In this document: positions 36,620 through 49,740 of the stretch, one piece after another
Position numbering within the stretch: position 1 is the stretch's first letter
Layout: every line of letters starts with the position of its first letter
DNA from: Sclerodactyla briareus
Lineage: Eukaryota > Echinodermata > Holothuroidea > Dendrochirotida > Sclerodactylidae
Reading direction: 5' to 3'
Length of the DNA: 64,000 bases
NCBI GenBank assembly: GCA_026419785.1
Contig: JAODTK010005165.1
Location: 62,001-126,000 of the forward strand
The notes under the pieces: model-generated
Seen by the model: the letters and a program-made list of their open reading frames with translations, nothing else
What the model was told of the DNA's origin: nothing
Database searches by the model: none
Made by a program: the position numbers and the translations under genes

Positions 36620-36733
36620 CTGGACTACATATCGAGAGACCAGCTTGAAGGTCTTTGCTGGGGCTTAACATCAATCAGGACCAAGTCCGACAAGCGTTGG
36701 GTCCTTTCTGGCAGCAAAGGTTGTCAAGGAAGT
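36620..36733 (-). CDS. ABCG2-like: ABCG2-like exon 4: post-Walker A to Q-loop
   Basis: The acceptor ttccttctttcatgatag ends at 36734. The exon reads FLDNL, then (after one extra T) AARKDPTLVGLG, then (after another indel) VLID and finally YVVQ, matching human LLDVLAARKDPSGLSGDVLI ... GYVVQ. The terminal Gln is the Q-loop residue that contacts the nucleotide's magnesium ion in ABC ATPases. The donor CAG|gtaaga at 36619 lies directly after that Gln in phase 0, the human position. Length is 114 nt against 115 recalled for human. At least three frame changes occur inside it, so no ORF of useful size covers it. Confidence 0.87.
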
Positions 36734-36929
36734 CTATCATGAAAGAAGGAAAAGGGCAAAATTAAAAAAGGCGATCGCCACCAGTGTCTCGCCTGGTGGC
36801 GCGATCAGTGTTTACTTCTATTAGTCACCATGCAACAATGAAGGCTTCCAGTGTCGCTTGAAGATTTTGGTATTAGCATTTAACAGAAGCAGCCTACTAA
36901 TCTGGACCAATATTTCCAAAATTCGAAAA

Positions 36930-37650
36930 AATGATTATTGACAATGTCTACCAAAAGGAGTGAAAGTCTTGGGAATGTGACTAAAATTTCCTAAATTATG
37001 AATTTAGGCAATTTACCAAGGTTCACGAAAATCTGGCAAACTTTAAAATAACGCATGAATTATGCAAATTTAGACATGTTGAATGACCTCCAGTGACCCT
37101 GAATTATGACAAAAAATTTTGAACTCAAGAGTAAGCCATACCCACCAGGTTTCATGAGATCCAAGCAACTTAGAGATTTCGCATAAAATTAGCAAATTGG
37201 CGTAATGAAGACCTCATTGACCTGAATCTTTGTTAAAAAGTTTTGGGGACTGAAGGTAGAGCATATTTACCAAGTTTTGTGAATCCAACAGCCTTCGAAA
37301 TTTCGCAAAAAAAATATGCAAATTAGACAACTTATGAGCATATTTTAGCTGAAAATCCGACTCGTTCTGGTACCTTACTATCGCATCCATATTACTAAAC
37401 AAGTCACCATAGACCTACGGTTATCCTTTATCTTGCTAACAAGCCCAAACAATAAAATTACATAACATAGGGTAATACACCTTACTCAATTGATTTATGC
37501 CCAAAATCTAATCAGATCGTGTCACCCAACCCCAATGCTACCCTGAAAATTTTGGAGCATTGCACTTTACCGTTCGAAAAAATATCCGTTAACGATAAAG
37601 TGGAAACACCGGCACGCACACACACCACAACGCCAGAGTGACCAACACAC
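36930..37650 (+). repeat. 'tgcaaattagac' interspersed repeat, copy 1
   Basis: Degenerate 100-120-bp internal units built on aatgacctccagtgaccctg, ccataccaccaagtttcatg and atgcaaatttagacatg. It ends with caaaatctaatcagatcgtg, ttcgaaaaaatatccgttaacgat and a short CA-rich tract (37613-37630). Copies at 49195-49740 and 56390-57200 share the order. The final layout (cgat-aag, then CA tract) parallels the Helitron/pearl-like elements. Confidence 0.65.
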
Positions 37651-38629
37651 ATGCTAGTTAGTGACCAATTTTTTTGTTTTCAACTCTCCCAACTTTCATT
37701 TTATCATTTTTTTTACTCTTCAACTTAGTTTGTATGTCCATGTTCATCGTGCAGCTTTCTATTCCAAACGTCCAACAGACATGTATTTGGTTGCGGTGGC
37801 ACAGCCTTAATTTTTTTCCACATACAAAAGAAGTATTAGCTAATCAACCACAACCAAGGTGGGAATGAATATGATTGTTGCGATCATCATGTTATCAATT
37901 TCAAACCTAGCCGTTGCAAGCTGTCCAGAGACCTCCAGGCAACTGGACCCTAACAAGTCTGATGTACAGTATGTATTTGATAGCAAAGCCTGGCTAGGCC
38001 TGTCCATGCTAAACAATGTTAGGCTAGAAGCCTATATCCCATGAGACACAAGAAGATAACGGGCCTACGGGATGCTTCCTGAGAAGAAAAGTTACGTTTA
38101 AAAAACGTTCTCTCTGAGGAAAAAACATGTAGGATAGATAGCAGACCATGCACCATAGAAGAACTCTCAAACAAAACAGTAGGATAGCAGACAGTGACAC
38201 ATAGAAGAACTCTAAACTTTTGTTTAAAAGAATGAGAAGGAGGAATTCTAAAGCCGCATCCCGATGACAGAACTGGGAGCAGATGCTTTACATCTTGGTA
38301 CGTGGCAGAAATTAATGAGGGTGGTCCCAAGTGGGGTTGACAGTGGCCCCTTTTGTTTCCCGACAGATTAGGAGCTACGAAATAGGACTTGGGCCATATG
38401 TGTACAGGTAGACTGCAGTGAATCAATCAAGAATTTGGGACCAGAATACAGAGGAGGTTGTACAGGAATGGGAAGGATGAGTACTGGATAGAGGCTTAAC
38501 AGAGGGTCGAGACTGAATCCGAATAAAGGGCGCACTACCTGAAGCGAAGTAAGACTCGGTCGATTCCATTCGGAACCAAGGAGTTGATTTGCGGAACTAC
38601 TGTAGCCCATGTGTACTGTGGCCACCAAT

Positions 38630-38800
38630 ATCAGATACACGGGGTTTTCCAAAACCTATGTTTTGACTCAGATGAACTTGGACCTCATTCAAAAACAATA
38701 GGGTTTATATACTCATTATTATGGGGAATCTGCATACCAAGTACGGTCTCATCCAATCAGGTAGATTTGAGTTATGTCCAGAACATATTTATTTCTTTAT
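38630..38800 (+). repeat. Single monomer remnant of the tandem-array superfamily
   Basis: One isolated half-unit: aaaaacaatagggtttatat, actcattattatggggaatc, accaagtacggtctcatcca and gagttatgtccag, matching modules of the arrays at 59-61 kb. It sits about 100 bp before the GC-tailed repeat copy 2. Confidence 0.7.
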
Positions 38801-38904
38801 AATGTTTCTCACTTTCCTTCAAATTACCCACTTTTACACAAACCAATGGATTCTACTTTATTTCTCCATAAGAAAGAAGTGTCCAAATTCAAGTTTGAAA
38901 CTAT

Positions 38905-39540
38905 ACAGTCATGCGGGTAAACCGCCGACGTGTAATTCCCCGCGAAATGGCTTTGTGAACCTCGTTTGAAGAAAGCACATTGGAGTTTATGTCCATTTGA
39001 TTTGAAATGCCCTACCTGTTGTTCAAGCCAACTGTAGTTCACATTCTCCAAGTTTCGTTCGAATCTGACAATAGTCAGAAAAATCTCGAATAAAACGCAA
39101 ATTTGACCTCTGGTACCTTGAAAAAATTACCGTCTTTTTTTTCGGGACCCACTTTTGTCCCACTCATCAAGTTTCATGTAATCGGATAACTCTGTATTTT
39201 CGCGAAAAAAAACGACCGCAATTTGACCTCCGGTGATTTTGACATCACCGCAGTTTTTCCGGGACCATTTTGTTGTCCCCACCCACCATTTTTCATTAAA
39301 TGGACCAACTCTGTTTTTTTTTTCGTTCAAAGCCTGAAAATAGAAGGGCAGCCCCAATGCAGTGACGCCCACTTTCGAACTCATCCGAGATTTGCTAGGA
39401 CGGCCATTGTACCAATTTCAGATCAATCGGCTAAAGCGTAAAAGAGTTATTGCACACGCCTAAAGTTTCTGGAGGGCGGCGGCGGCGGCGGAGATGGGCG
39501 CTTACTCCCCCCAAACCATAATATTCCCGAACACTTACAG
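38905..39540 (+). repeat. GC-tailed interspersed repeat, copy 2
   Basis: Same order of blocks as 31262-31930, including aaaccgccgac, gaagaaagcacattgg, ccaactgtagttcacattct, the two internal aatttgacctccggtg units and the tail gcctaaagtttctggagggcggcggcggcgg. Copies differ by numerous small gaps. Confidence 0.8.
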
Positions 39541-42500
39541 TGTTGCGGGGATATTAATGAACCAGCCCGCCATAACCAAAACCTCACCACCTGTTTCAAG
39601 GTTCCCCCTTTGACCCCCGTCAACCTTGAGTGACCTTTTTTTTATTTTGACCCTAAACATAATCCAGTTCATAGTTTCCTAAAGTGCGCATGCCACCAAC
39701 AAACATTTTCAGAGGAATAACAGAGAGGTCAGATTTCCCCCATAGGCAATATCGTTATGGCTTATTTTTTTAAACTGTCCACCAACTCACCACCATTGAA
39801 AATGCAACCATTTTATCCCATCTTTTTGGATACTTAGTGTTGAATATGGGGGGAAATCTGAAATGTTTTGTGATGATGGCAGGATTCGTAATTGCCGGCA
39901 GGGGAGCTTTTGAAAGAATTGATTGCACAATGTACGTTCAAGTTGAACTGCGGCATTCCCCTATGACCTCTGACACAATATCATTTATCATCTCATAACT
40001 GTAACTCCAACTGGCTTTAATAATTTGTGTTTTGTTTTTCCAAAACCAATAACCAGTTGAGTGGGAGAGTACGTGGAAGTTGACAAGAAAGTTTATGGAA
40101 AGCAAAAAGGTTAAGTATCTCAAATAGGAAATGCATTAGATTCTGGGAGTTTTTCAGATGAGTTTCTACTGCTGGTGGCCGACAGAGCTTCGTTTTAGGT
40201 GTGCATAAGGGTTTCATAATGCTGGGGCACATAGCTAAAAGAACTTCCCTAATGAGAAAGCAACGAGTCTTTGCAAGAGGGACGGGAGGGGCCAGTGGGG
40301 GGGGAGGGGGGGGGAGGATGTCATATGTGAACTGGAGCAACACCACACAGAGCTGAGAAGTAGATCTGGGTTATCGTGAATAATATGGAACAGGAGACCA
40401 AATGTACAACATTTAATACTGACATGTACAAATTTATGCCGTGTTTTATTAATAATAACAATCATAGGAGGGATACATTACACCAGCACCTACAGTCCTC
40501 ACTGTATCCATTTGTGCATCGACTTTCAGAAACAACCCACGACACAGAGTGATGATTAAAAAACATTGTACAAATCAGGCCACCTTTCTGCGCTTGCATA
40601 ACAAATTTTTTCGGGGGTGGGCTTGAGTGGTTGAGATAATTACTGGCACACTCAGTGGCCATATTACACTCCCACCAGATTGGACACTGATAACTTGAAG
40701 CTGAAAAAGCAAACAAAATGATGCAGGTACCTAATTTACACTACAAAGTTCTGTGTGGTAAGAGAAAAGAAAAATGGATCTAGAGCTGCCAATGCAGGAT
40801 TGTATCAAGGCATTGTTGTGTTTTGTTCTGTAGTAGTAGCTGATTAGTACAAGGCTCAAGTACAACTATACTGTAGTGGAGGCGTGGGTTGGGACACAGT
40901 GAGGACACATTGAAGAAGTTATTTGCCCATTAAGTTTTTCCCGGGAAAGAAGGAAGAACAATAGTGAATTCAAACATCTCCATCTCATATCTGTCACTCG
41001 TAATTGAAAAACCAGTGAATCCAACAGAAATATGGGAGCTGGAAATATTCTGCCTTAGTCCACTTGAACGCCTGACATGGAGAGTGTGAACGTGTATTTA
41101 GATGGGCCAGAAATTGCCTGTGTTTGTCCTGGTTGGGCATGTTATGAAAATCCAATGCCTGTGCAGTGAAATTACCCCCCGAAATTCCATCTCAGAATTT
41201 TCCAAAATGAAAGCACTTAAAAAGCATTTTCTTAGGGAAAGTGTCAGGGAAAAAATGTGGTGTCATACAAATAGTGTAATCCCCTAAGCCTAGTCTTGGA
41301 GTTTGAACGATCATCAGTGGTAGTATGGCCCAAATCTCTTGTACCCATTTACAAATGTTCATGATTTTATTCACCTTCGGCGGGGTGGGGGTAGAGAGGG
41401 GTTAGAGTTCACAAGAACGTATTCCGGCGTCACTTCCTGCAACCACCCGCAGGTTAGCCGGAGTTAGTTTTTGGTGTCACGGCATATTCTTCATAGTTGA
41501 CGAAGGGAGGGACCGACCACGGTGCCCACACTGGTGCTTGGCGCTTGACCGGGATAGTTACCGAATATGATAACTAATACCCATTCATGCATGATTTATA
41601 GAAGAATTAGAGCACCTCGATTGGCCGGAGGAATTTTGCCCCATCCGTAGCTACCAAGACGTTTCGACTTGGCTGGTGATTCCAAAGATCCATACGTTGC
41701 TACTAGGCGGCATCTCTAAAATAACCAATATCCTGTCATGAGATGTTAATCCAAGCAATGTTGCGAAAAGCATTTCGCCAATAATGACCTGTATGTAAGC
41801 ATATTCTTCAAGTACCGGGAACTTTACCGTCAACTTGACGTTCAAAGTGGTCATGGATGAATTCTAAATTGTCAGTGCTTGTTGGGGATGATCTGTAAGA
41901 TCACACTTTCCATTTCCTGTCTGAGTTTTCTGTGTAGCATCACCTTTAGTCTGGGGCAATTATCACTAAGAGAAAAAAAAGCGTGATGGCTCAAACTGTT
42001 AGATCACTCATGCGAGAGCACTCAAAATTCCATCAACGCTAAAAAAAAGGGCTACTTTATTCATCTAAATCTACGTTCTAAATGTCAAGATAGTGGGCCT
42101 AAAATATATTAAACTTCACATGACGTTTTGGTGATCAATTAGCAATACTTGACACGTCAATGGTTAACTGCAAGAGTGTCAATAGGTGTCTGGCTGTTAA
42201 AAATAGAGGCAATTTGTATGAGATATCACAAGTGCTGAAACATTATGCATGTTATTTGGATCATTATTTGAACATACATTGTATCTAAAATCTCCCTATG
42301 GGCTCCAAGCCGAGTAAGATTGCGGGGGCAAAAATTTCCCCAAGGCCATCATGTTGAAATACCCACCGGCACGCGGTCGGGGCGGGTAAAATCGCTACCT
42401 GACCGCTTCGAGAACCGCCTGCCCGCCCGCGGCACGGACACCGTCCATTGAAATATATGATGAGATTGAGAATCATGCGCTTGTTGTAAAATTCATCTAA

Positions 42501-45500
42501 AAATCCCACCAGTGATGGAACCAGTGCTTTTGTGAGCAACAGTAAAAAAGTTTGCAAACTTTGGCATGAGTCTGCGCCTAACATCCTGCTGCCAAGATGA
42601 TGTTTGCAACTTTTTCCAACAACAGTGCATTTAATTGCATGCAGCATTGTCCCCAAAACCAGTATAGATTTCAAACAGAGTTCCTGGCACTTCTCGCTAG
42701 GGACTCCATGAATTTTCCTTCGCAGACATTTTTCAATCATACCTACAGTATCGCAATCCAAACAGGAACCAACAGGATAGTCCTGGAAGACTTGCCCAGT
42801 GGTGTACCACTATTCGTTAATGCTTTTGTAACAATGGTCCGATACAAATTAGGGAATGATAGGAAGTCCTGTCTCATATCAATTAGCATATGTTAGGCGG
42901 GTTCGGAATATGCTCACAATATTCCCTGTTTGCCATACGCAGTAAAAAAAGCTAATGAAGAGTATCTGACTTATGCATATAGTATGAGTATAGTCCATGT
43001 GCCATGGCAGAACTACCTGAAATTGGGAATACAGTGTTACAAATTTTGGCAGTGATTAATCTTCCATTTTCCTTCTTTTTAAAATTTGTGGCAAGTCAAA
43101 TTCCCTAGTGTGGGGGCCATTCGATTTGTAGTGCACAACCCTCTTCTTCACAACTTCTTTGTCGAAGGTCAGTGCGTCAAATTAGCGAGGCACTGTGTCA
43201 AAATGCGTCCGGAGTCCCTTAGAGGAAACCTGATGGGATAACATCTATCTCAAATTTTGTAATGAAAAATTAGTTTTTTGACTAGTGTGAATCATCAACA
43301 TCCTCGTAGAATGACCAACTTCTAACGCAAGTGGGAGTCACACCATTCAGAGATGTGCCCACACCAGGACTGGTGCCGCCCGGCACAGGCCATTTACCCC
43401 CGCACTCATAAAAATTCAGCCCGACTCACCCACCACCTCCCCATGTTTTCTTTTGACGTACATACTGCGCTCGAAAGCTGTCGACTGTCATCCATGATCC
43501 AATTTTTAACCGCCCAGCAAGACCTATCTGGGTACATCCCGACCATGTTAATGGTGGCACCACCTGCTCTGACAACAGACATGGTTTCACACACGATAGA
43601 CCCAGCCTGTTGCATGTGGTATTAACAAGGGAAGGCTATGAAACTGTTGAACACTACACATGGAACTGTTGATGTCAGGGTTCACAATGAGCGGCCAGCA
43701 GTGGCACAGTGGCTACTAGCCCCCTAAAATCATCAATACCCCAGGGTCCTAGTGGAATTTTCTGAACCAATAGCATTTTTGGGGTGGGGAGGCTATAGGC
43801 TTTTGGGATCTCCCCCTGGTCACATTCAGATAGGCCTACTAATCATGCAGCAAGCAGACACTTCAGTGTATGTAGAAATGCATGTGAGCTAAGTTTTTTA
43901 GCCTCTGGGTTGATTGCCAGATTCCACGAACCAGGGACACTTTCTATGAAATTCCCCCTGGACTCTAATCCCTTTTCGATTCCTGATTGAATGTGTTGTT
44001 TTTTAAGCTTTACCTACCTACCCACCTTACATGGAATTATATACGATAACACCGAGGATACATTCCACTGATTTGCTTTCAGTTTTAATGAGTAAGCAGA
44101 TCGACACCTGTCCTTTACTTTCATTCACAGCTAAGGTAAGGAGTGATGCAGTATTACTGTGTTTCCTATGCATGGCACCATTTTCAAGTGCCCTATTCAT
44201 TATCATGGATAACTTCATTTTGTAGCAAGTGGATGTGAAAAACTTGAAGATCAACCCCTGTTTCCATCTTACTGTTGAAATTTCCAACCTATGCCAACTT
44301 TTGGCATTCCTTCAGCTATGTATATAGTTCAGATATTCATTCAGCTATCGATTGTGATTATAATGTGAAATCACATTTTCACAGAAAAAGATTTCTTGAA
44401 AGGATAACTGTAATGCGATGCAAAGAAAATAAAGATGGGCGCTAATGCATAGGGGTTAATTAATTCTGAATAGTCCACAGAATCTATTGTGGTGATACAG
44501 CAGAATATACCATAACTTTTTCTGCATTCCGCCATACCTGTTGATTATTTCAGCCTCTGTGGGACATATTCTCACTGCAAGCCTAATACATCGTGCCAGA
44601 CGCTCCACCAATCCGTTACGTGAACTTGACATAAACAAGTCAAGTCACATTCAAACTTATGGATCTAATTTAGCTAGCCCCGCCGACCTTGCAGATGTGC
44701 ATTTCACTGTTAGGGAGTTGAAATGAGTCTGGGTCCAGGTGAAACAGCCCCCTACCCTATCCCTCAAAACAATGGTTCCATACAGCCAGAAGAGGGAGGT
44801 ATTCGGCTCATTTTAGATGAAATATGTTTCTCAGTTCATATTTTCCTGGCAACCTCGTTTTGTATGCCTACTCCCATATGCATGGTTTTACCGATAAGAC
44901 TCCTTACTGAGTGCATCCACATTTTAAGATATTCTTTCTGAAAACATGGAGACCAAAATTAACTGAAATTCCTATGAACCTGCTCGCATCGATAAAATGG
45001 ACAGACAATGGAAGAAAGGCCAACTTCTTCAAATCTGTTTGCTAACGATTTCTCTCTGCGAATTTTCAGATTTTTCAATACTTTCTGGTATCTCCACTCT
45101 CCCTGTACATTTTCATGAAACGCACCAAGATATCTGATTCCGAATACCGCCCGTAATTTTTGGGAACACGTGGAAACACTGCTCGTACCAGGATCCAGAT
45201 GAGTAGGTAACATGAGCTCTATGGTAACAGATGTCACCTTCATTACTGTTATAATGTTTTGAGGACCCACATAATAAACTGACTATCACAACTAGCCTCG
45301 TGGGCTGAGGCTAGACAAGAGGTGGCTACCCTGGTGGGTGTTTTCAGCGGCCTAGCAATGTCTGTGCAGGTAGTCGTGCCATTTGAGGTCTTTGTGCTTG
45401 GAACCGGGTCACCCATTGAGCTATCTTGACCGACGCTCACTGAACCTTAAGAATGAACAACTCTGTGATGTTACTACTTGAAGCCCCTGGTCATGGATAG

Positions 45501-46714
45501 GACTTTTGGTATTTCCATTTTTACCTTATGAAGCCAAACATCCATCCAAATTCCGCCGATCCAGGCGAGTCGATATTGTAAGTCAATGTAGAACATTACT
45601 TTGGAAGTACTAATGTACTATGGATCCAAATAAAACTTACAAAACATTTGACAAAATATTAACAGAACTACTGGTTCATTTCTAATTGACTACCTATTTT
45701 CGTATAAATCCTGTTACAGTGGCGCAAAATGTCAGCTTTTACTGTATGGAGTGACCGAGTCCTGGGGCCTTTGAAATGGCTCCCTGCAGTAAATTGAAAT
45801 AACTTCAACTCAACCAGGCAACATGCTTGAATCTCCAAATTTGGTGTTGGGGTCTTGAACTTGACATGTTCCCCTCTTCACCTGCCTAGTTGAAGGAAAT
45901 CTGATACTGACCAGTAGCCTTTAACTAGCACCTAAAAAACATAGTCGATAATATTGTCCGTGGGGTAGTTGAGTAAATGAGACTTTTCTACATTTGCAAT
46001 TCTCCCACTTTTACTTGTGTTTCTCTGTGCATTCCATTTTAGTATTCATTTTCACACCTGAAATTACATACATAAGTTACATACTATTTATGAATTTTCC
46101 TGAACACATATCACAGAATCATCTGGATTATAACTTAAATATCTGTGATATTCCAATGAGAATAGCATGTATTCATTCTCATGCCAGGGTATAAATTAAG
46201 AGGACTTCCTTCCCTGTGTTCTGGGGTTGTAATAAGTCCTTTGGAAGGCATCAGATAGTCATATCATAGTTTCAGACGTTGGAACTAACACTAGCAGTGT
46301 CTAGCAACTACTGATATTGATTCCCAGATTTTTTCTAGACCTCTTCCCGTTTAAGTTTGAGAAAGCCTCAAAACAGTCTGCACAGAAATGGTCAAGCCAA
46401 CAGCCTTAATTCAATAACACTCCTGGTGTGAGATTTCCAGTTTTGCTAGAGATGGTATAATGTTTTCCTATATTCGGGGTCACTGGCGGGCCCACTCCCC
46501 AAGGGGTTGTTTAGCTCTTGGAGACATCACTGGAAACACATACAGGGCACAGTTTTAAAAGCTGTGTTGAACTTGGGCATGCAGCTGTAGGAGTGGCTCC
46601 TCCCTCCCCCTCCATGCCCCTCTTCCCCCACCACCTTGATGCTCACTAGGTGCTTTAACATATCTGCACTTTCCCAGAATAATCTGTTGTAAAGAATTTC
46701 CAGTTACACATTCC

Positions 46715-47070
46715 ATATTGACCCCTGATGACCTTTGGTGACCTTGAACCGAACCATAGCATTCCAGTTTTTAGACTTTGCCCCTCTGTTTGACCTTAGG
46801 TGACCTTAATCAGATGCTTAAAACAAAAGAATCATTTATTCCATAGACCCAGTAAGGCGTATTGCTTGCAACTACTAGGTTAACACTCTACAGTTTTTTT
46901 TGTTGTAAAACAATTATCATTTACAAGGTTATTATACTTCAACCTTTGTGTAACCTTACCTGACCCAACTTAGAAATGGACTTCTACACCATATATGGAT
47001 AATTTAAATGCCAAGCATGAGCTTCCTAACACTTTGCATTGAACAGTTTGTTTTTACAAGGTGCATCAAC
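46715..47070 (+). repeat. Remnant of the TGACCT-bearing repeat superfamily
   Basis: Contains ttgacccctgatgacctttggtgaccttg, with three TGACC(T/C) half-sites at four-base spacing, and later gacctta/gaccc motifs and a stretch resembling accaagcatgagcttcc. Strongly diverged. It ends about 320 bp before the Walker A exon. Confidence 0.5.
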
Positions 47071-47392
47071 ACACATCAAACATACACCCATAGGAGCACT
47101 ATTGCCATAGATCCCTTTGTTTGAAAGAAATGAAGACGCTTGCAACATTCTCCACATTCCACAGATAAGCTGACTGGATCCATATTTCTTCTAGAGTTTT
47201 GAGGAAACTCATGACTGAGCAAACCATATTATGACTCCTAGGATGAACGAAATCCCAGATAAGTGTACCAGAATTTTTTTTTTCAAGACAATATCAAAAC
47301 ATAACTATGTGTACATGCATGCAATAAGTGTGGTGAAGAATTACAATACAGACGATACTGGACCTTTTTGGCATACATATTGAAAATACTAC

Positions 47393-47448
47393 ATGTCTTG
47401 CCACTCCCTGTTGGCCCCAGGATTGCGTTCATACCGACCAAGACTAGG
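47393..47448 (-). CDS. ABCG2-like: ABCG2-like exon 3: Walker A (P-loop)
   Basis: This encodes GMNAILGPTGSGKT, the ATP-binding P-loop; human ABCG2 has GLNAILGPTGGGKS. The acceptor ttttcttgtcag ends at 47449, and AG from exon 2 plus the first C restores a serine codon. The segment is 56 nt, against 60 recalled for human; the lost codon lies where human has the KPG stretch before the P-loop. The donor is ACAT|gtagta at 47392. Joined to exon 4 it reads GKT-YFLDNL, matching human GKSSLLDVL, so the frame is continuous across the junction even though the phase differs by one base from human. It lies 14.3 kb downstream of exon 2. Confidence 0.9.
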
Positions 47449-47799
47449 CTGACAAGAAAACCATACAAGGATATTGAGAAATATAAATTTGGTGGTGGGG
47501 CTTCCTTTGGCGATGCACGCCTCCCGGGGCTCCCTGGCGCGCTTCCTGGCGGACGAGCCTGCTTTCCTGTGTGAACGGAATCCCGTTAGGTTATTACATG
47601 ATGTTGATGGAAAATCCCTTCTTGATTATGAGATCACACTCCTCTCATGAAAGATACCTAGCTGGGAATTCCCTCCCTTGTTCAATTTCCTCATCACTAT
47701 TAAACACTGTGTGGCATGTGTTTTTCCCAAAATTTTATTTTTTTTTTTTTGTTTTTTTTTTAAAAAAAAAAATAATTCATTAAAAATAAAATAACTGTC

Positions 47800-48110
47800 A
47801 TGCCAGTGGCATACCCACAGGGGGGAGGGGGGGAGGGGTCCAGAATCCCCCCCCCCCCATTACCGAGTGATCAATATATTTTTAACAGAAAACTTTTTTT
47901 TTTTTTTTTGCAGTTCAGTAAGGTTGTTGCAGCTGTTATTTAAGTGAATATTGTAGCAGTATGTTTCCAGGCCTGTAAATTGACTTATTTGCCAATAGGA
48001 GGTGAGGCCATTAATGATGGCGCACTTCGCTTGTGTTCCAACCTCAAACAATTCCCCCCCCCCCCCCCCCCCTCAAGCCCAATCTCTCGTCCCTCCTGAT
48101 TCCTGTAAGT
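47800..48110 (-). repeat. Poly-G dispersed repeat, copy 2 (inverse)
   Basis: On the minus strand it reads like 35650-35900: a poly-G stretch, agcgaagtgcgccatcatta, atggcctcacctcctattgg and caaataagtc. Its other end, ccagtggcatacccacaggg (47802-47821 on the plus strand), resembles the gccagtggcgtac terminal repeats of common DNA transposons. Confidence 0.6.
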
Positions 48111-49194
48111 GAGAAGTCACGCCAGAATTTTTGTAATAAGGAAAATACATTTTGCCTCCTTTGCGTGGATCCAGTATTTTTCCTCCCCCGTTGTGTCATG
48201 AAGACTTGCATAATAGTGGGTTCTGTCCCAATTCTATCTTAGGGACTGAAATCAGTTTGGGAGATGGATTTCGTTCTTATACTACTCCATAAGGAATCAC
48301 AATCTTCAAAATCATGTTTGCACTTTTCCTGATCGCTTCAAGGTTCTATAACTCTGCAATGTAATGTTGTATGGAGATGAGTTTGGTACTTTGGTCCAAT
48401 AGATCAGATTTTCTTCCTCTAGAATTAGGCCCTTTAAATAAGCCACTCTCGAAACCCATCAACATACTCCTTCTCCACTATGCCACTACATATAATATAC
48501 TAAGTACTATGTCTACAATATGACATCTTTATGACCTAGTTCCTCATTTTCCCATAGTCCCAGCTTTGTAAAGTATATGCGTGATATCATATTGCACATT
48601 GGTAGGGATGCTCATTGCACACTGCCTCCACACACACATGTGGGCTGAAATTCAGTTAGTGGTTCGTACTAAATAGAACACCGGAACCCAAAAATTGACG
48701 CCAAGTCCACATCGTCTATTGGCCTTTGACTAAATACAAAAGTGAACATTGGTGGGATGACCCCAACTTTTATTGCTGATGACTACCTCGGAAACTCGGA
48801 CAATACTAGGAGGAACTGCAAGCAATTATCTCTCTCCTCTGAAAATACTCACTCCAGCGGGGAAAAAGCCCACCAGGATCTCAGTCATGTGGGCCTCGGT
48901 TGGACAAAGGACTTCAAAAAGATGATGACATCACTGTCTCACAATCCACAAAGGCACATGCCATGTATGATCGCAGCTGGGGGTCCATTATGGGCAAGCA
49001 AAAGGGACCAATCAACCATGTTGGCTTCCTTCCTATTAGTTTATCATCTCATCCGCAAGGCTCTAAAATAACATTCATATTCAGCCTTAACAAACCCAGG
49101 GACAACAAATAAAACAAAGGAAAGGCTGCTCTTGCAGTGTCATTTTTCCAGGGCAGTCCTGGTGAAACATGAGCAAGAATCTGCTGGCTCCCCC

Positions 49195-49740
49195 CCCCCC
49201 TCCCCATGAATTATGTGACTTATGCAAATTGGACACCACTGAATAACCCCCGTGGATTGACCATATGTAAAAAAAAAAGTTCAGGGAAAATCGAACAAAC
49301 TGAAATTTTGCATGAAATATGCAAATTAGACATAACTGAGTGGAACTCCAAAAGACCTCAACTCTTTGTTGACATTTTCGGGACTAAAGGTACCACAAAC
49401 TATACCGACCACGTTTCATGGAAATCCGAACAAACTTTGAAATTTTCAAAATTAGGCAAATCAGTTAAAGACATCCAGAGACCCTGAATCTAGTTTAAAA
49501 ACTTCTGAAGGTAAACCATAACGACCAGTCCCATGACAAATGAAATGGAAATGCTAATGCGTCCCCAATGAATTAAATAAAAAAGGCTAAATCCACCCTG
49601 CATACTTAGTGGCTTCCGTGCCCAAAATATCAGTCGTGTTCACCCAACCTGATACTAATTTTATCAGAATCATCCCACCGTCTTCACGAAAAAATCCTGC
49701 AACGATGAAAGGTTGTCACACACCCACGACAAGTGAGCTT
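49195..49740 (+). repeat. 'tgcaaattagac' interspersed repeat, copy 2
   Basis: Units with tatgcaaattagacataac, accacgtttcatggaaatcc and gaacaaactttgaaatttt, then gcccaaaatatcagtcgtgt and, at the end, cacgaaaaaatcctgcaacg with cacacacccacgac. Order as in 36930-37650. Confidence 0.65.

Larger units (their letters stand above)
36734..47392 (-). other. Intron between exons 3 and 4
   Basis: About 10.7 kb. Repeats recognised: 36930-37650, 38630-38800, 38905-39540 and 46715-47070 (separate entries). G-rich tracts occur at 40299-40318 and C-rich ones at 46600-46640. 39541-46714 has scattered short ORFs (longest 158 codons, 42285-42761 minus) with no recognised family. Confidence 0.7.

Noticed and set aside
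42285..42896. 158-codon minus and 99-codon plus ORFs
   Set aside because: Neither translation shows a recognisable domain; overlapping ORFs in opposite frames without codon-use signal are likely chance or an eroded transposon.
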